Shown one piece after another: positions 31,394 to 38,900 of a stretch of 39,254 nt of DNA (positions are counted from its first letter, which is position 1; the number at the start of each line of letters is the position of its first letter). Under the pieces are notes generated by a model. It had not been told where the DNA came from and did no database searches. It saw only the letters and a program-made list of their open reading frames with translations. This DNA is from Elusimicrobiota bacterium (GTDB lineage: Bacteria > Elusimicrobiota > Elusimicrobia > UBA1565): contig JACRDO010000103.1 of assembly GCA_016212885.1 (NCBI GenBank), positions 1-39,254 of the forward strand, written 5' to 3'. The translations under genes and the position numbers were made by a program.

Positions 31394-32184
31394 TGGCGAC
31401 CGAACGCTTCGACTGGCTCGAGGTGGACAAGCCCAAGGCGCGGCAAAGCGCCCGGGAAGAGGGCGAGAGCTTCGACGCGCGCGCCTACCTCCAGCGGGCC
31501 GAGCGGGCCTACCGGCGCGGCGAATACGAGTTCGCCCTGCGCCACTACGGAAAGGCCCTCCGGGAGGACCCCATGCTCTGGGAGGCTTGGCTCGGCCAGG
31601 TGAGCTGCCTGAGCGAGCTCGGCGAGCTGGAGGAGGCCCGGGTCTGGGTCAACAAAGCCATCGAGCGGATCCCCGAATCTCCCGAACTCCTCGCCGCCAA
31701 AGGGGTGGTCTCGGCGAAGATGGGCGACGCGGCCGACGCAATGACCTTCTCGGACCGGGCGATCCAGAAGAAAGACCCCTCTGCGCTCGTCTGGCTCCAG
31801 CGCGGCCTGATGCTTCTCTACGCGGCTTGCGAAGGCCGGCACGAGAGCTGCTTCCGCAAGGCCCTGGAGGCGGACGCCCGGGATTCGTTCGCGGCCCTTC
31901 GCATCGGCATGGGCTACCTCGAGCAGGGAGACCTGCTGAAGTCCAAAGGCTACCTGGCCCAAGCCGTCGAGGAGGACAGCGACAACCCACTGGCCTGGTA
32001 CAAGCTCGGCCTCTGCTGCGAGGGCCTGCGCGCCTGGGGCCGGGCGATCTCCTGCTACGAGAGGGCGCTGTCGCTCAAGCCGGAGTTCAAGGACAAGGTC
32101 GTCATCGCGTTGAGCAGGATCTTACGGCGGGGCTTCTTCGACAGGATGATCGGCCGCATCCGCAACCTGTGGACGGGGGACTGA
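31393..32184 (+). CDS. TPR-repeat protein of the Ycf46 operon
   Basis: 263 residues from the ATG at 31393, inside the previous stop (TGATG). About six TPR units: AYRRGEYEFALRHYGKALREDPMLWEAWLG, AVEEDSDNPLAWYKLGLCCEGLRAWGRAISCYERALSLKP and others. No signal peptide or membrane helix, so it is probably cytosolic. It would be an adaptor that links the AAA+ ATPase to its target. Its stop overlaps the DUF2997 ATG by one base. Confidence 0.85.
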   Translation: MATERFDWLEVDKPKARQSAREEGESFDARAYLQRAERAYRRGEYEFALRHYGKALREDPMLWEAWLGQVSCLSELGELEEARVWVNKAIERIPESPELLAAKGVVSAKMGDAADAMTFSDRAIQKKDPSALVWLQRGLMLLYAACEGRHESCFRKALEADARDSFAALRIGMGYLEQGDLLKSKGYLAQAVEEDSDNPLAWYKLGLCCEGLRAWGRAISCYERALSLKPEFKDKVVIALSRILRRGFFDRMIGRIRNLWTGD

Positions 32185-32372
32185 TGGAGCTCGACATAAC
32201 GATCGCGCCGGATGGGACCCTGCACCTGGACATCAAAGGCGTCAAAGGGAAGGCCTGCCTCGAGACCGCGGAGCTGTTCAAGAAGATCGTCGGCCCCGAG
32301 GCGAAGAAGAAGCTGACCTCGGAGTACTATGAGCCCGGCGCCCACATCACCCGGGACGTACGGCGCAGGTAG
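32184..32372 (+). CDS. DUF2997-like small protein
   Basis: 62 residues from the ATG at 32184 (TGATG overlap with the TPR stop). MELDITIAPDGTLHLDIKGVKGKACLETAELFKKIVG ... YYEPG is the DUF2997 pattern (DITIxPDG, V/IKGVKGKxCL). Such proteins occur with Ycf46-like ATPases and DUF1257; no biochemical role is known to me. The next gene starts inside it, 44 bases before its stop. Confidence 0.8.
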   Translation: MELDITIAPDGTLHLDIKGVKGKACLETAELFKKIVGPEAKKKLTSEYYEPGAHITRDVRRR

Positions 32373-33246
32373 GGGCGAGGACCCCTACTATCCTCCGAGG
32401 GCGTCGGCGGGGGCCTCCCGCCTGCGCAGGCTCGCCCGCCCCTTCGAGAGATTCCTGAACCTCTTGACGGGGCGGCTTGCGGGCTCCGCGCCGCGCGTCC
32501 TGCTCGAACCCTTCCTCTGCGCCTCGCTGTCCCTCCTCCCGGGCCTCGGCCACCTCTGGGTCGAGAAGCGGATCTGGAAATCCCTGGCCCTCTTCGCAGT
32601 CTTCCTGGCGCTCCTCCTCTTCGCCGCCTTCGCGGTCGCCTCCACCTTCCTTTGGATGCTGCTCTTCTCCTACCATGCGTGGCTCCTCTCGGACACCTAT
32701 GCGAGGGCCCGCGCGAACCTGGGGCTCAAACGACTTTCGCGCTGGGGGCTGATCCGAAGCTCGCTCATCTCGACGCTTTTCTTGGGCCTGACCTACCTCT
32801 GGGCCGGGCAGATCTCGCGGGCGCATTTCTCCATCGTCTCCATCACGGACGCCCGCTTCGAGCCTTTCATCCATGAAGGCGACAGGCTGATCTTCCTCAA
32901 GAAGGCCAGCTACCAGCGGGGGGACATCGTCTATTCGCGCCGGCACAGGAGCTTCGAGCGCGTCGTGGCCGCGGGCGGCGATTCCATCCGGGTCGACAAG
33001 GACACCCTGTATGTCAACGGGAGGATCCCGCCCAGAGGCTTCGCGCCGCTCTCCCCCAACATCCTGAGCACCGGCATGCTGGACGGCGCGGAGCTCACCC
33101 TGCCCCCGGGAAGGTACTGCGTCCTCTTCCCGTCCCGTTCCTATTACCTCCGCGGCATGAGGCTGATGGAGAACTACATCGTATCGGCGGATCAGCTGGG
33201 GGGCCGTCTTTCGTACAGCTATCTCGGCGACTGGAGGACTTTCTGA
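32329..33246 (+). CDS. S26 signal-peptidase-fold protein lacking the catalytic dyad
   Basis: 305 residues. The ATG at 32329 lies inside DUF2997, with GGAG about 9 bases upstream; no later start is plausible. The N-terminal third has three hydrophobic helices (about 62-75, 84-107 and 109-122) and another at 145-160. The C-terminal part is a type I signal peptidase fold: EGDRLIFLKKASYQRGDIV and ERVVAAGGDSIRVDKDTLYVNG align with family boxes C-E. But the catalytic Ser position (SMxP box) is R176 (RFEP) and the Lys position (KRVxxxPGD box) is E210 (ERV). It should not cleave peptides and may be a membrane scaffold for the AAA+ system. Confidence 0.75.
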   Translation: MSPAPTSPGTYGAGRGEDPYYPPRASAGASRLRRLARPFERFLNLLTGRLAGSAPRVLLEPFLCASLSLLPGLGHLWVEKRIWKSLALFAVFLALLLFAAFAVASTFLWMLLFSYHAWLLSDTYARARANLGLKRLSRWGLIRSSLISTLFLGLTYLWAGQISRAHFSIVSITDARFEPFIHEGDRLIFLKKASYQRGDIVYSRRHRSFERVVAAGGDSIRVDKDTLYVNGRIPPRGFAPLSPNILSTGMLDGAELTLPPGRYCVLFPSRSYYLRGMRLMENYIVSADQLGGRLSYSYLGDWRTF

Positions 33247-33255
33247 AGCGACGGC

Positions 33256-33432
33256 TTAGGTCGTCTTGGCCCTTTGGATGCGGGCGAATTTCTCGCTTAA
33301 TTGCGCAAACGCCTGGATGGCCTTTTGATAATATGCAATTTGTTCTGCCGGGGGCAAATCCTTGATGTCTTGATAAATCTCCTCTTGGATTTTATCCTTC
33401 ATCCGCACGCAGTCAAATATCTTCGTCCTCAT
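33256..33432 (-). CDS. Small protein downstream of a PIN toxin, likely partner
   Basis: 58 residues from the ATG at 33430-33432, with the strong GGAGGTGG site just upstream inside the PIN gene; the two overlap by 20 bases. Helical and acidic/basic mixed (DIKDLPPAEQIAYYQKAIQAFAQLSEKFARIQ), like the short partner that often accompanies PIN proteins of this shape. Probably the antitoxin or a modulator, although it lacks an obvious DNA-binding domain. Confidence 0.6.
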   Translation of the reverse strand: MRTKIFDCVRMKDKIQEEIYQDIKDLPPAEQIAYYQKAIQAFAQLSEKFARIQRAKTT

Positions 33433-33883
33433 GGACCACCTCCTTCGGAGATCGTATTTCAATACCCCGATATCCCAAGGACAGGTTCACCGCATTATAT
33501 TGCCTGATCTTCTCAAAGTGCACAAGATGTTTGAAATTCCAGCTGACGATGATATCGACTTCGGCCACGGTGGCCAGCGCCACGTGCGCGGCGTCATCCA
33601 AGCGCATCGGGGAGAGGATGCCTTCTCGCACGTAGCGATCTCTCACGGCAATGGCTTCCGAACTCAGTTCTATCCGCTCCATGGACTCATCGGGCTGCGC
33701 CAAGAAGAAATTCACGATTTCAGCGGGAGCCTTTTGTATTTCGCGGACGGTTACATCCGAAATCACGATTCTATAGCGCCCCTGCCGGGCTTCCTCGAAA
33801 AAACGCTTCGAGGATTCGGCAAACTCCTCGTCAAAGCACCCTCCAAAAACCGAAGTATCCACGTAAATGCGCAAGCGTTTCAT
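33413..33883 (-). CDS. PIN-domain RNase, VapC-like toxin
   Basis: 156 residues. The PIN acidic site is visible: D9 (YVDTSVF), E48 (TVREIQKAP), D96/D97 (RLDDAAHVALA) and D110 with the SWNFKHL motif. PIN toxins cut tRNA or rRNA with Mg. The gene is AT-richer than its neighbours, and the unit sits between the SPase-like gene and pilT like an insert. Its companion is the small gene that overlaps its 3' end. Toxin-first order is less common than antitoxin-first. Confidence 0.85.
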   Translation of the reverse strand: MKRLRIYVDTSVFGGCFDEEFAESSKRFFEEARQGRYRIVISDVTVREIQKAPAEIVNFFLAQPDESMERIELSSEAIAVRDRYVREGILSPMRLDDAAHVALATVAEVDIIVSWNFKHLVHFEKIRQYNAVNLSLGYRGIEIRSPKEVVHEDEDI

Positions 33884-33956
33884 GATCCGTTGTTTCTTAT
33901 TATAACCGGCTTCTAGGAGCAGGTCAATCCGCCCGGCTCGAAAGTCGACGCTGTTG

Positions 33957-33965
33957 TGGTATTAT
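33957..33965 (+). promoter_or_regulatory. pilT extended -10 candidate
   Basis: TGG-TATTAT (33957-33965), an extended -10, 26 bases before the pilT ATG; TGGAGGA lies in the leader. The -35 is weak. Confidence 0.4.
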
Positions 33966-33991
33966 ACATGCTCTCTGGAGGATTTTCTGAA

Positions 33992-35065
33992 ATGAACATC
34001 GAAGCCCTCATCCAAAAAGCCACATCCATGGGAGCCTCGGACATCCACCTGGTCACCGGGCTGCCCCCGAGCGTGCGGGTGGCCGGGGAGATCCTCATGC
34101 TCGACGGAGACGTCCTCGAGGAGGGAGAGGCCCGGGAGCTGATCCAAGGGCTCCTCAGCGAGGGCCAGCGCAAGGAGTTCGAGCGGGAGCTCCAGCTCTG
34201 CTTCTCGACCCTCTTCCACAACCTCGCGCACCTGCGCGTGAGCATCTACACCCGCTTGGGCCGGCTGGAGGCCGCCATCCGCCTGCGCTCGAGCGAGCTG
34301 CGAACCCTCGAGGATCTCGGCCTGCCGCCCTCCGTGGCCGAGCTCACGCGCCGGCCCAACGGGCTCGTGATCATCACGGGGCCCACGGGAGTCGGCAAGA
34401 CGACGACCTTCTACTCGATGATCGACCTCATCAACCGCGAGCGCCGCACGAAGGTCATCACGGTCGAGGACCCCATCGAATACCTCCACAGCCACAAGCG
34501 GAGCATCATCATCCAGCAGGAGATCGGCCGCGACGCCCGCTCCTTCCCGGCGGCCCTGCGCCATATCCTGCGGCTCGACCCGGACGTCATCTGCATCGGG
34601 GAGATGCGCGACCCTGAGACCATCTCCACGGCCCTGCTCGCCGCGGAGACGGGCCACCTGGTCATCGCCACCCTGCACACGACGAGCGCGGCGCAGACCA
34701 TCGAGCGCATCGTCACCGCTCTTCCGGAGACCGAGAAGAGCGGGGCGGCCCTCCAGCTCGCCAACTGCCTGCGCGGGGCCATCACCCAAGCCCTCCTGCC
34801 CACCGTGGACAAGAAGTCCCGCGCGCTCGCCTACGAGATCATGCTGGCCAACACCGCGGTGAAGAACAACATCCGGGAGCTCAACCTGCCCAGCCTGAAC
34901 ATGGCGATCCAAAGCGGCGGCGACGAAGGGATGAAGTCTATGGACATGTGCCTGAAGGAGCTCTACCAGTCGGGACAGATCACCTACGAGACCGCGATGA
35001 TCTACGCGCGGGACCCGAAGATGATCCGCGGCGAAGGGCACAAGGCCCCAGGCGCCCCCCTTTGA
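33992..35065 (+). CDS. pilT: PilT-like twitching motility retraction ATPase
   Basis: 357 residues from the ATG at 33992, with TGGAGGA about 8 bases upstream. An earlier ATG at 33956 lies in the promoter. Begins NIEALIQKATSMGASDIHL, as PilT does. The core has Walker A GPTGVGKTTT (130-139), the Asp box TVEDPIEY, Walker B ICIGEMRDPET and the His box HLVIATLHTTSAAQTIERI. It lacks the short AIRNLIREGK-like C-terminal motif in exact form but has AVKNNIRELNL. It powers pilus retraction; the prepilin at 23981 is a possible partner. Confidence 0.93.
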   Translation: MNIEALIQKATSMGASDIHLVTGLPPSVRVAGEILMLDGDVLEEGEARELIQGLLSEGQRKEFERELQLCFSTLFHNLAHLRVSIYTRLGRLEAAIRLRSSELRTLEDLGLPPSVAELTRRPNGLVIITGPTGVGKTTTFYSMIDLINRERRTKVITVEDPIEYLHSHKRSIIIQQEIGRDARSFPAALRHILRLDPDVICIGEMRDPETISTALLAAETGHLVIATLHTTSAAQTIERIVTALPETEKSGAALQLANCLRGAITQALLPTVDKKSRALAYEIMLANTAVKNNIRELNLPSLNMAIQSGGDEGMKSMDMCLKELYQSGQITYETAMIYARDPKMIRGEGHKAPGAPL

Positions 35066-35631
35066 ACCTGCGCGTCGGCCGGACACTCGAAAGGAGCTCG
35101 GCCAACGGCCCCGGGGAGCGCTTCGTGGTCTGGGTCCAGGGCTGCAGCCTGGCCTGCCCAGGCTGCTTCAACCCGGAGCTTTCCGACCCCGGCGGAGGAA
35201 CGGAGGTCCGCGTCCAGGAGCTCGCGGAGCGCATCAACAAGACGGCGGGCATCCGGGGGCTCACCTTGTCCGGAGGAGATCCTCTCGAGCAGGCGGAGGC
35301 GGTCTTGGAGCTTCTAAAGCGCCTCGACCGGCGCCTGGACGTCGTGCTTTTCACAGGCTTCACCCCGCAGGAGATCGCGTCGGACCCCGCGAAGGCCCGC
35401 ATCCTGCGGCATGTCGATCTGATGGTCGCCGGCCGCTACGAGCGCGCCCGGGCCTTGGAGAACGACCCTTGGAGGAGCTCCTCGAATCAGGAAGTCGTGG
35501 AGCTCAGCGGGCGCATCCGCCTCGGCGAGGGGCCCGGCTGCCGCGTGGAGATCTTCATCGGGCCAGGCGGAAAATTCCTCCTGACGGGCTTGCCGATACG
35601 CGGGCTCGCGGAGGCTCTGCGCGGGGAGTGA
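35062..35631 (+). CDS. Small radical SAM protein, NrdG/PflA-like activating-enzyme type
   Basis: 189 residues from a TTG at 35062 that overlaps the pilT stop (TTGA). The cluster motif is CSLACPGC (CxxxCxxC), preceded by VVWVQG, followed by LTLSGGDPLEQ (SAM-binding GGD/E motif) and DVVLFTGFTPQEI. This is the 4Fe-4S single-cluster activase plan of NrdG, though C-terminally extended (residues 120-189). No anaerobic ribonucleotide reductase or other glycyl-radical partner is in the window. Coupling to pilT is unusual and may only reflect operon packing. Confidence 0.82.
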   Translation: MNLRVGRTLERSSANGPGERFVVWVQGCSLACPGCFNPELSDPGGGTEVRVQELAERINKTAGIRGLTLSGGDPLEQAEAVLELLKRLDRRLDVVLFTGFTPQEIASDPAKARILRHVDLMVAGRYERARALENDPWRSSSNQEVVELSGRIRLGEGPGCRVEIFIGPGGKFLLTGLPIRGLAEALRGE

Positions 35632-35634
35632 GGG

Positions 35635-36633
35635 TCAGTCGTCCGCCAGCTCGGCGGACATCACGACCTTGAAGACGTGGTCCGCGGTCTTCTCGCAGAG
35701 GCCCTTGAGCACGGCGTCCACCGCGGAATCGGAGTCGCGGGCCGCCTCCTGGCCCGACTCCTCGAAGCGGGTGAAGACCTCGCCCGTGGCCCCGTAGCTC
35801 ATCTTGACCAGGATCGAGCCCTTGGCCCAGACCCACAGCAGGTTCTCGGCGGGCAGGGGCGCGCCCTGGGCCTTCGCTTCGACGAGGATGTCCGGGGTCT
35901 TGGGGTTCTTCTCCACGGCCTTCAAGCCGTAGACGTTCAAAGCGTCGATGATGCGGCTCGCCAGGGCCTCGCCGTTCTCCCCGGCCACGTCCACCTGGAA
36001 GGTGATGGAGACCGCGGCCTTCCGGGCCTTGGCCGCGACGTCGGAGAAGGAGGCCGGTGCCGGGATCCCCTTCCCTTCGGGGTTGAGAACGCGGAAGTCC
36101 TCGTTGATCCTGCGGCGGTCCTTCACGAGGCGGAGCATGCGCAGCGCGGTCCTCAGGCGCAGGAACTTGCCCTCGGCCTTGCCGAGCGCCGAGCTCATGT
36201 CCGCGAAATCCCGGTCGAATTCATCGAGCTTGTCGCGGAAGATTTTAAGGCTGTGCTCCCGGTTGAGGACCGCCAGCGCGTAATGGCCGTCCGGGCCCTG
36301 CCAGTACTGCGCGATCTCCACGCCGTCTAAGACCTTGGCCGTCGACGACCTCACGTCGTCGGATATCTGCTGGGAGTAGTTCGACGCGGACCCGTCGGAG
36401 GTTTCACGCGCCGCAACCGAGGTGGCCGCCTCGATCGAAAGGCTGAAGCTCTTGGCCAGCTCGGCGCGGGCCTTGTCCGCGGCCTTCTCCTGGGTCGGCC
36501 CGCGGCCCACGCCGATGAGGTACACGCTCTTGGGATAAGCGGCGCTCGCGCCGCTGACCCAGTCGGGCTTGTCTGCTGCGGCGGCGAGGGAGGGGGCCAA
36601 AGCCAGGAGGAGGACAACGAGATTCATTGTCAT
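35635..36633 (-). CDS. LPP20-like secreted protein
   Basis: 332 residues, ATG at 36631-36633 (or the ATG two codons later). A Sec signal peptide (about 1-20, LALAPSLAAA) has no lipobox Cys. PDWVSGASAAYPKSVYLIGVGRGPTQEKAADKARAELAKSF at about 23-65 is the LPP20 pattern (YLxGVGxG, then ARxELAK). The rest is helical, then beta-rich (about 190-332). LPP20 members are periplasmic or outer-membrane-attached; function is unknown. The promoter TTGACA-17-TATACT lies 9 bases from the ATG. It converges with the radical SAM gene, 3 bases apart. Confidence 0.75.
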   Translation of the reverse strand: MTMNLVVLLLALAPSLAAAADKPDWVSGASAAYPKSVYLIGVGRGPTQEKAADKARAELAKSFSLSIEAATSVAARETSDGSASNYSQQISDDVRSSTAKVLDGVEIAQYWQGPDGHYALAVLNREHSLKIFRDKLDEFDRDFADMSSALGKAEGKFLRLRTALRMLRLVKDRRRINEDFRVLNPEGKGIPAPASFSDVAAKARKAAVSITFQVDVAGENGEALASRIIDALNVYGLKAVEKNPKTPDILVEAKAQGAPLPAENLLWVWAKGSILVKMSYGATGEVFTRFEESGQEAARDSDSAVDAVLKGLCEKTADHVFKVVMSAELADD

Positions 36634-36642
36634 TAGGGTGAG

Positions 36643-36671
36643 AGTATAGCGGGCGCGCCGCAGGGTGTCAA
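36643..36671 (-). promoter_or_regulatory. Promoter of the LPP20-like gene, 9 bases from the ATG
   Basis: Reverse strand TTGACA (36671-36666), a 17-base spacer, TATACT (36648-36643). The -10 ends 9 bases before the ATG at 36633, so the transcript starts at or within a few bases of the start codon. Confidence 0.7.
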
Positions 36672-36730
36672 GAACGCCTTGACGGCCGCCTATCAGTTCA
36701 GGTAGCCTTTAAAGTTGGAACGGCTGCTCC

Positions 36731-38890
36731 ATGAAACGAAAAGGCTTTCTGGCCGCGACGCTCTCCCTGGGCTGCGGCGCCGCCATGGCGCTCTTATGGG
36801 CGCTGGGCGTGTTCGAGGGCCTGGAGCTCAAGACCCTCGACTTCCGCTTCCGCCTCTTCCCCCAGGTCCGGCGCGCGAGCGCCGACGTCGTCATCGTCGC
36901 CATCGACGAAAAGAGCCTGCTGGAATTCAAGCGCAACGAGGTCGTCTGGAAATGGCCCCGGGATTTCTACGGCGCGCTGACGAGCCATCTCCAGCGATGC
37001 GGCGCGAAGGTCATCGTCTTCGACGAGCTCTTCTCGGACCCCGACATCGACCGCAAAGGCAGCGACGGCGCGGAGACCGACGGCGCCTTCGCCGCGGCGA
37101 TGAAGGAGGCCGGCAGCGTCGTGCTGGCCATGCAGCTCTCGCCCGAGCAGACGCTCATCACGCATGAGAATCCGCTCGTCAAGCCGCCGCAGCTCTCTCT
37201 GGGGCCTCAGGAAGCCCTGAACGCTCTGCGGAAATACGGCGAAGCCGTGATCCCCATCGAGCCGTTCCAGAGAAGCGCGCTGGCGCTCGGGGCCTCGAAC
37301 TTCACCGAAGACCGCGACGGGATCTTCCGGCGGGTCCCGCTCTTCTTCTCGTACCACGGCGCGGCGATCCCGCACCTGGGCATGGCGGCCTATCTGGCGG
37401 CCAAGGGGATCCGAAGCGCGGAGTTCGCCGGCGCAGGCTGCATCCGCTCCGCCGATGGGGACATCCCTTTGGACCCTCGCGGAAGGTTCCTGGTCTACTG
37501 GTACGGACGCGGCGGGCCGAGCGGGGCCTTCAAGTACTACTCTTTCGCGGGGGTCCTGCGCTCCATGCAGGAGATGGCCCGCAAGATCGAGCCTCTGATC
37601 CCCGCCTCGGCTTTCAAGGACAAGGTCGTCATCATCGGGGCCAATGCAGCCGGCCTCTTCGACTACCGGAGCACTCCTTTCACCCGGGATGAGAGCTACC
37701 CGGGGATGGAGATCCACGCGACCATCGCAAGCAACCTTCTGCAGAAGGATTTCCTCAGGCGCGCTCCCGGCGCCCTCACCATCGCGGCAATCTTCCTGTT
37801 CGCCGCGGCGGTCTGCTTCCTGTTCCTGCTCGGCTCCCGCGCCCATGACGTCATCCTCGTCACGCTCGGCTGCGCCTCCGCCTGGGTGGCCCTGGCGGAG
37901 CTCCTCTTCCGCTCCCAGCGGCTGTGGCTGGACGTCGCGGCGCCCGAGGCCTCCCTGGCCCTGGCTTTTGCCGCCTCCGCGGCGACCAGCTACGCGCTCG
38001 AGGGCAAGGAGCGCCGCAAGCTCAAGACGATGTTCAGCCGCTACCTCAGCCCGGTCGTCATCTCGGAGGTCCTCGAGCAGCGCGAGGCCGTGGCCTTGGG
38101 CGGACAGGAGCTCGTCGGCACGGCGTTCTTCTCGGACCTCAAGGACTTCACCTCCACCAGCGAGAAGATGACGCCGCGCGACCTGGTCGCCTTCCTCAAT
38201 GAGTACTTCTCCCTGACCACCGACGTCATCCTGCTCAAAGAAGGCCTGCTGGACAAATACATCGGCGACGCCATCATGGCGGTGTTCGGAGCCCCTTTGC
38301 CGTCGAAGACCCATGCCCAGCAGGCCTGCGCGGCCGCGCTGGAGATCCAGCGCCTGCTGGGCTCGACCCGCATTTCGCGGGGCCCGAGCCCGTCGGCGCA
38401 GAAGACGCGCATCGGCATCAACACCGGCCCCATGGTGGTCGGCAACATCGGCTGCCCGAGCCGGATGGACTACACCGCCATCGGCGACACGGTCAACCTC
38501 GCCTCGCGCCTCGAAGGGGCCAACAAGAACTACGGGACGGAGATACTCATCGGCGAGACCACCTTTCAGGAGGCGGGGGAGCACTTCGAGACGCGCGAGC
38601 TCGACCGGATCGCGGTGAAGGGCAAGCGCTGCGCGGTCGTGGTCTACGAGCTGCTCGGCAGGAAAGGCTCCCTCCCCGAGGCCCTGGCCGCCAAGAAGCG
38701 GCTCTTCAAGGAGGGCCTGGGCCGATACCGGAACCGCGAGTTCGCCGGCGCTCTCTCCGTCTTCGAGTCGGTCCTGGCCGGCGAGCCCGGCGACGGCCCC
38801 TCCGAGCTCTACGTCCGCCGCTGCAGGAAATTCCTCGCGGAGCCTCCGCCCGCGGATTGGGACGGAGTCTTCCATTCCGAATCCAAATGA
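36731..38890 (+). CDS. CHASE2-domain class III adenylate/guanylate cyclase
   Basis: 719 residues. One N-terminal membrane helix (about 5-25), an extracytoplasmic CHASE2 sensor (about 35-345, VVIVAIDEKSL and KDKVVIIGANAAGLFDYRSTPF), three membrane helices (about 345-425), then a class III cyclase domain (about 455-640). Metal-binding Asps are D469 (FFSDLKDFT) and D513 (YIGDAIMAVFG). RIGINTGPMVVGNIG and the DYTAIGDTVNLASRLEGAN motif complete the site. The C-terminus is a short TPR-like helix pair. It would make cAMP in response to a periplasmic signal. The ATG has no strong ribosome site. No cAMP receptor is in the window. Confidence 0.93.
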   Translation: MKRKGFLAATLSLGCGAAMALLWALGVFEGLELKTLDFRFRLFPQVRRASADVVIVAIDEKSLLEFKRNEVVWKWPRDFYGALTSHLQRCGAKVIVFDELFSDPDIDRKGSDGAETDGAFAAAMKEAGSVVLAMQLSPEQTLITHENPLVKPPQLSLGPQEALNALRKYGEAVIPIEPFQRSALALGASNFTEDRDGIFRRVPLFFSYHGAAIPHLGMAAYLAAKGIRSAEFAGAGCIRSADGDIPLDPRGRFLVYWYGRGGPSGAFKYYSFAGVLRSMQEMARKIEPLIPASAFKDKVVIIGANAAGLFDYRSTPFTRDESYPGMEIHATIASNLLQKDFLRRAPGALTIAAIFLFAAAVCFLFLLGSRAHDVILVTLGCASAWVALAELLFRSQRLWLDVAAPEASLALAFAASAATSYALEGKERRKLKTMFSRYLSPVVISEVLEQREAVALGGQELVGTAFFSDLKDFTSTSEKMTPRDLVAFLNEYFSLTTDVILLKEGLLDKYIGDAIMAVFGAPLPSKTHAQQACAAALEIQRLLGSTRISRGPSPSAQKTRIGINTGPMVVGNIGCPSRMDYTAIGDTVNLASRLEGANKNYGTEILIGETTFQEAGEHFETRELDRIAVKGKRCAVVVYELLGRKGSLPEALAAKKRLFKEGLGRYRNREFAGALSVFESVLAGEPGDGPSELYVRRCRKFLAEPPPADWDGVFHSESK

Positions 38891-38900
38891 AGAGGTCATC

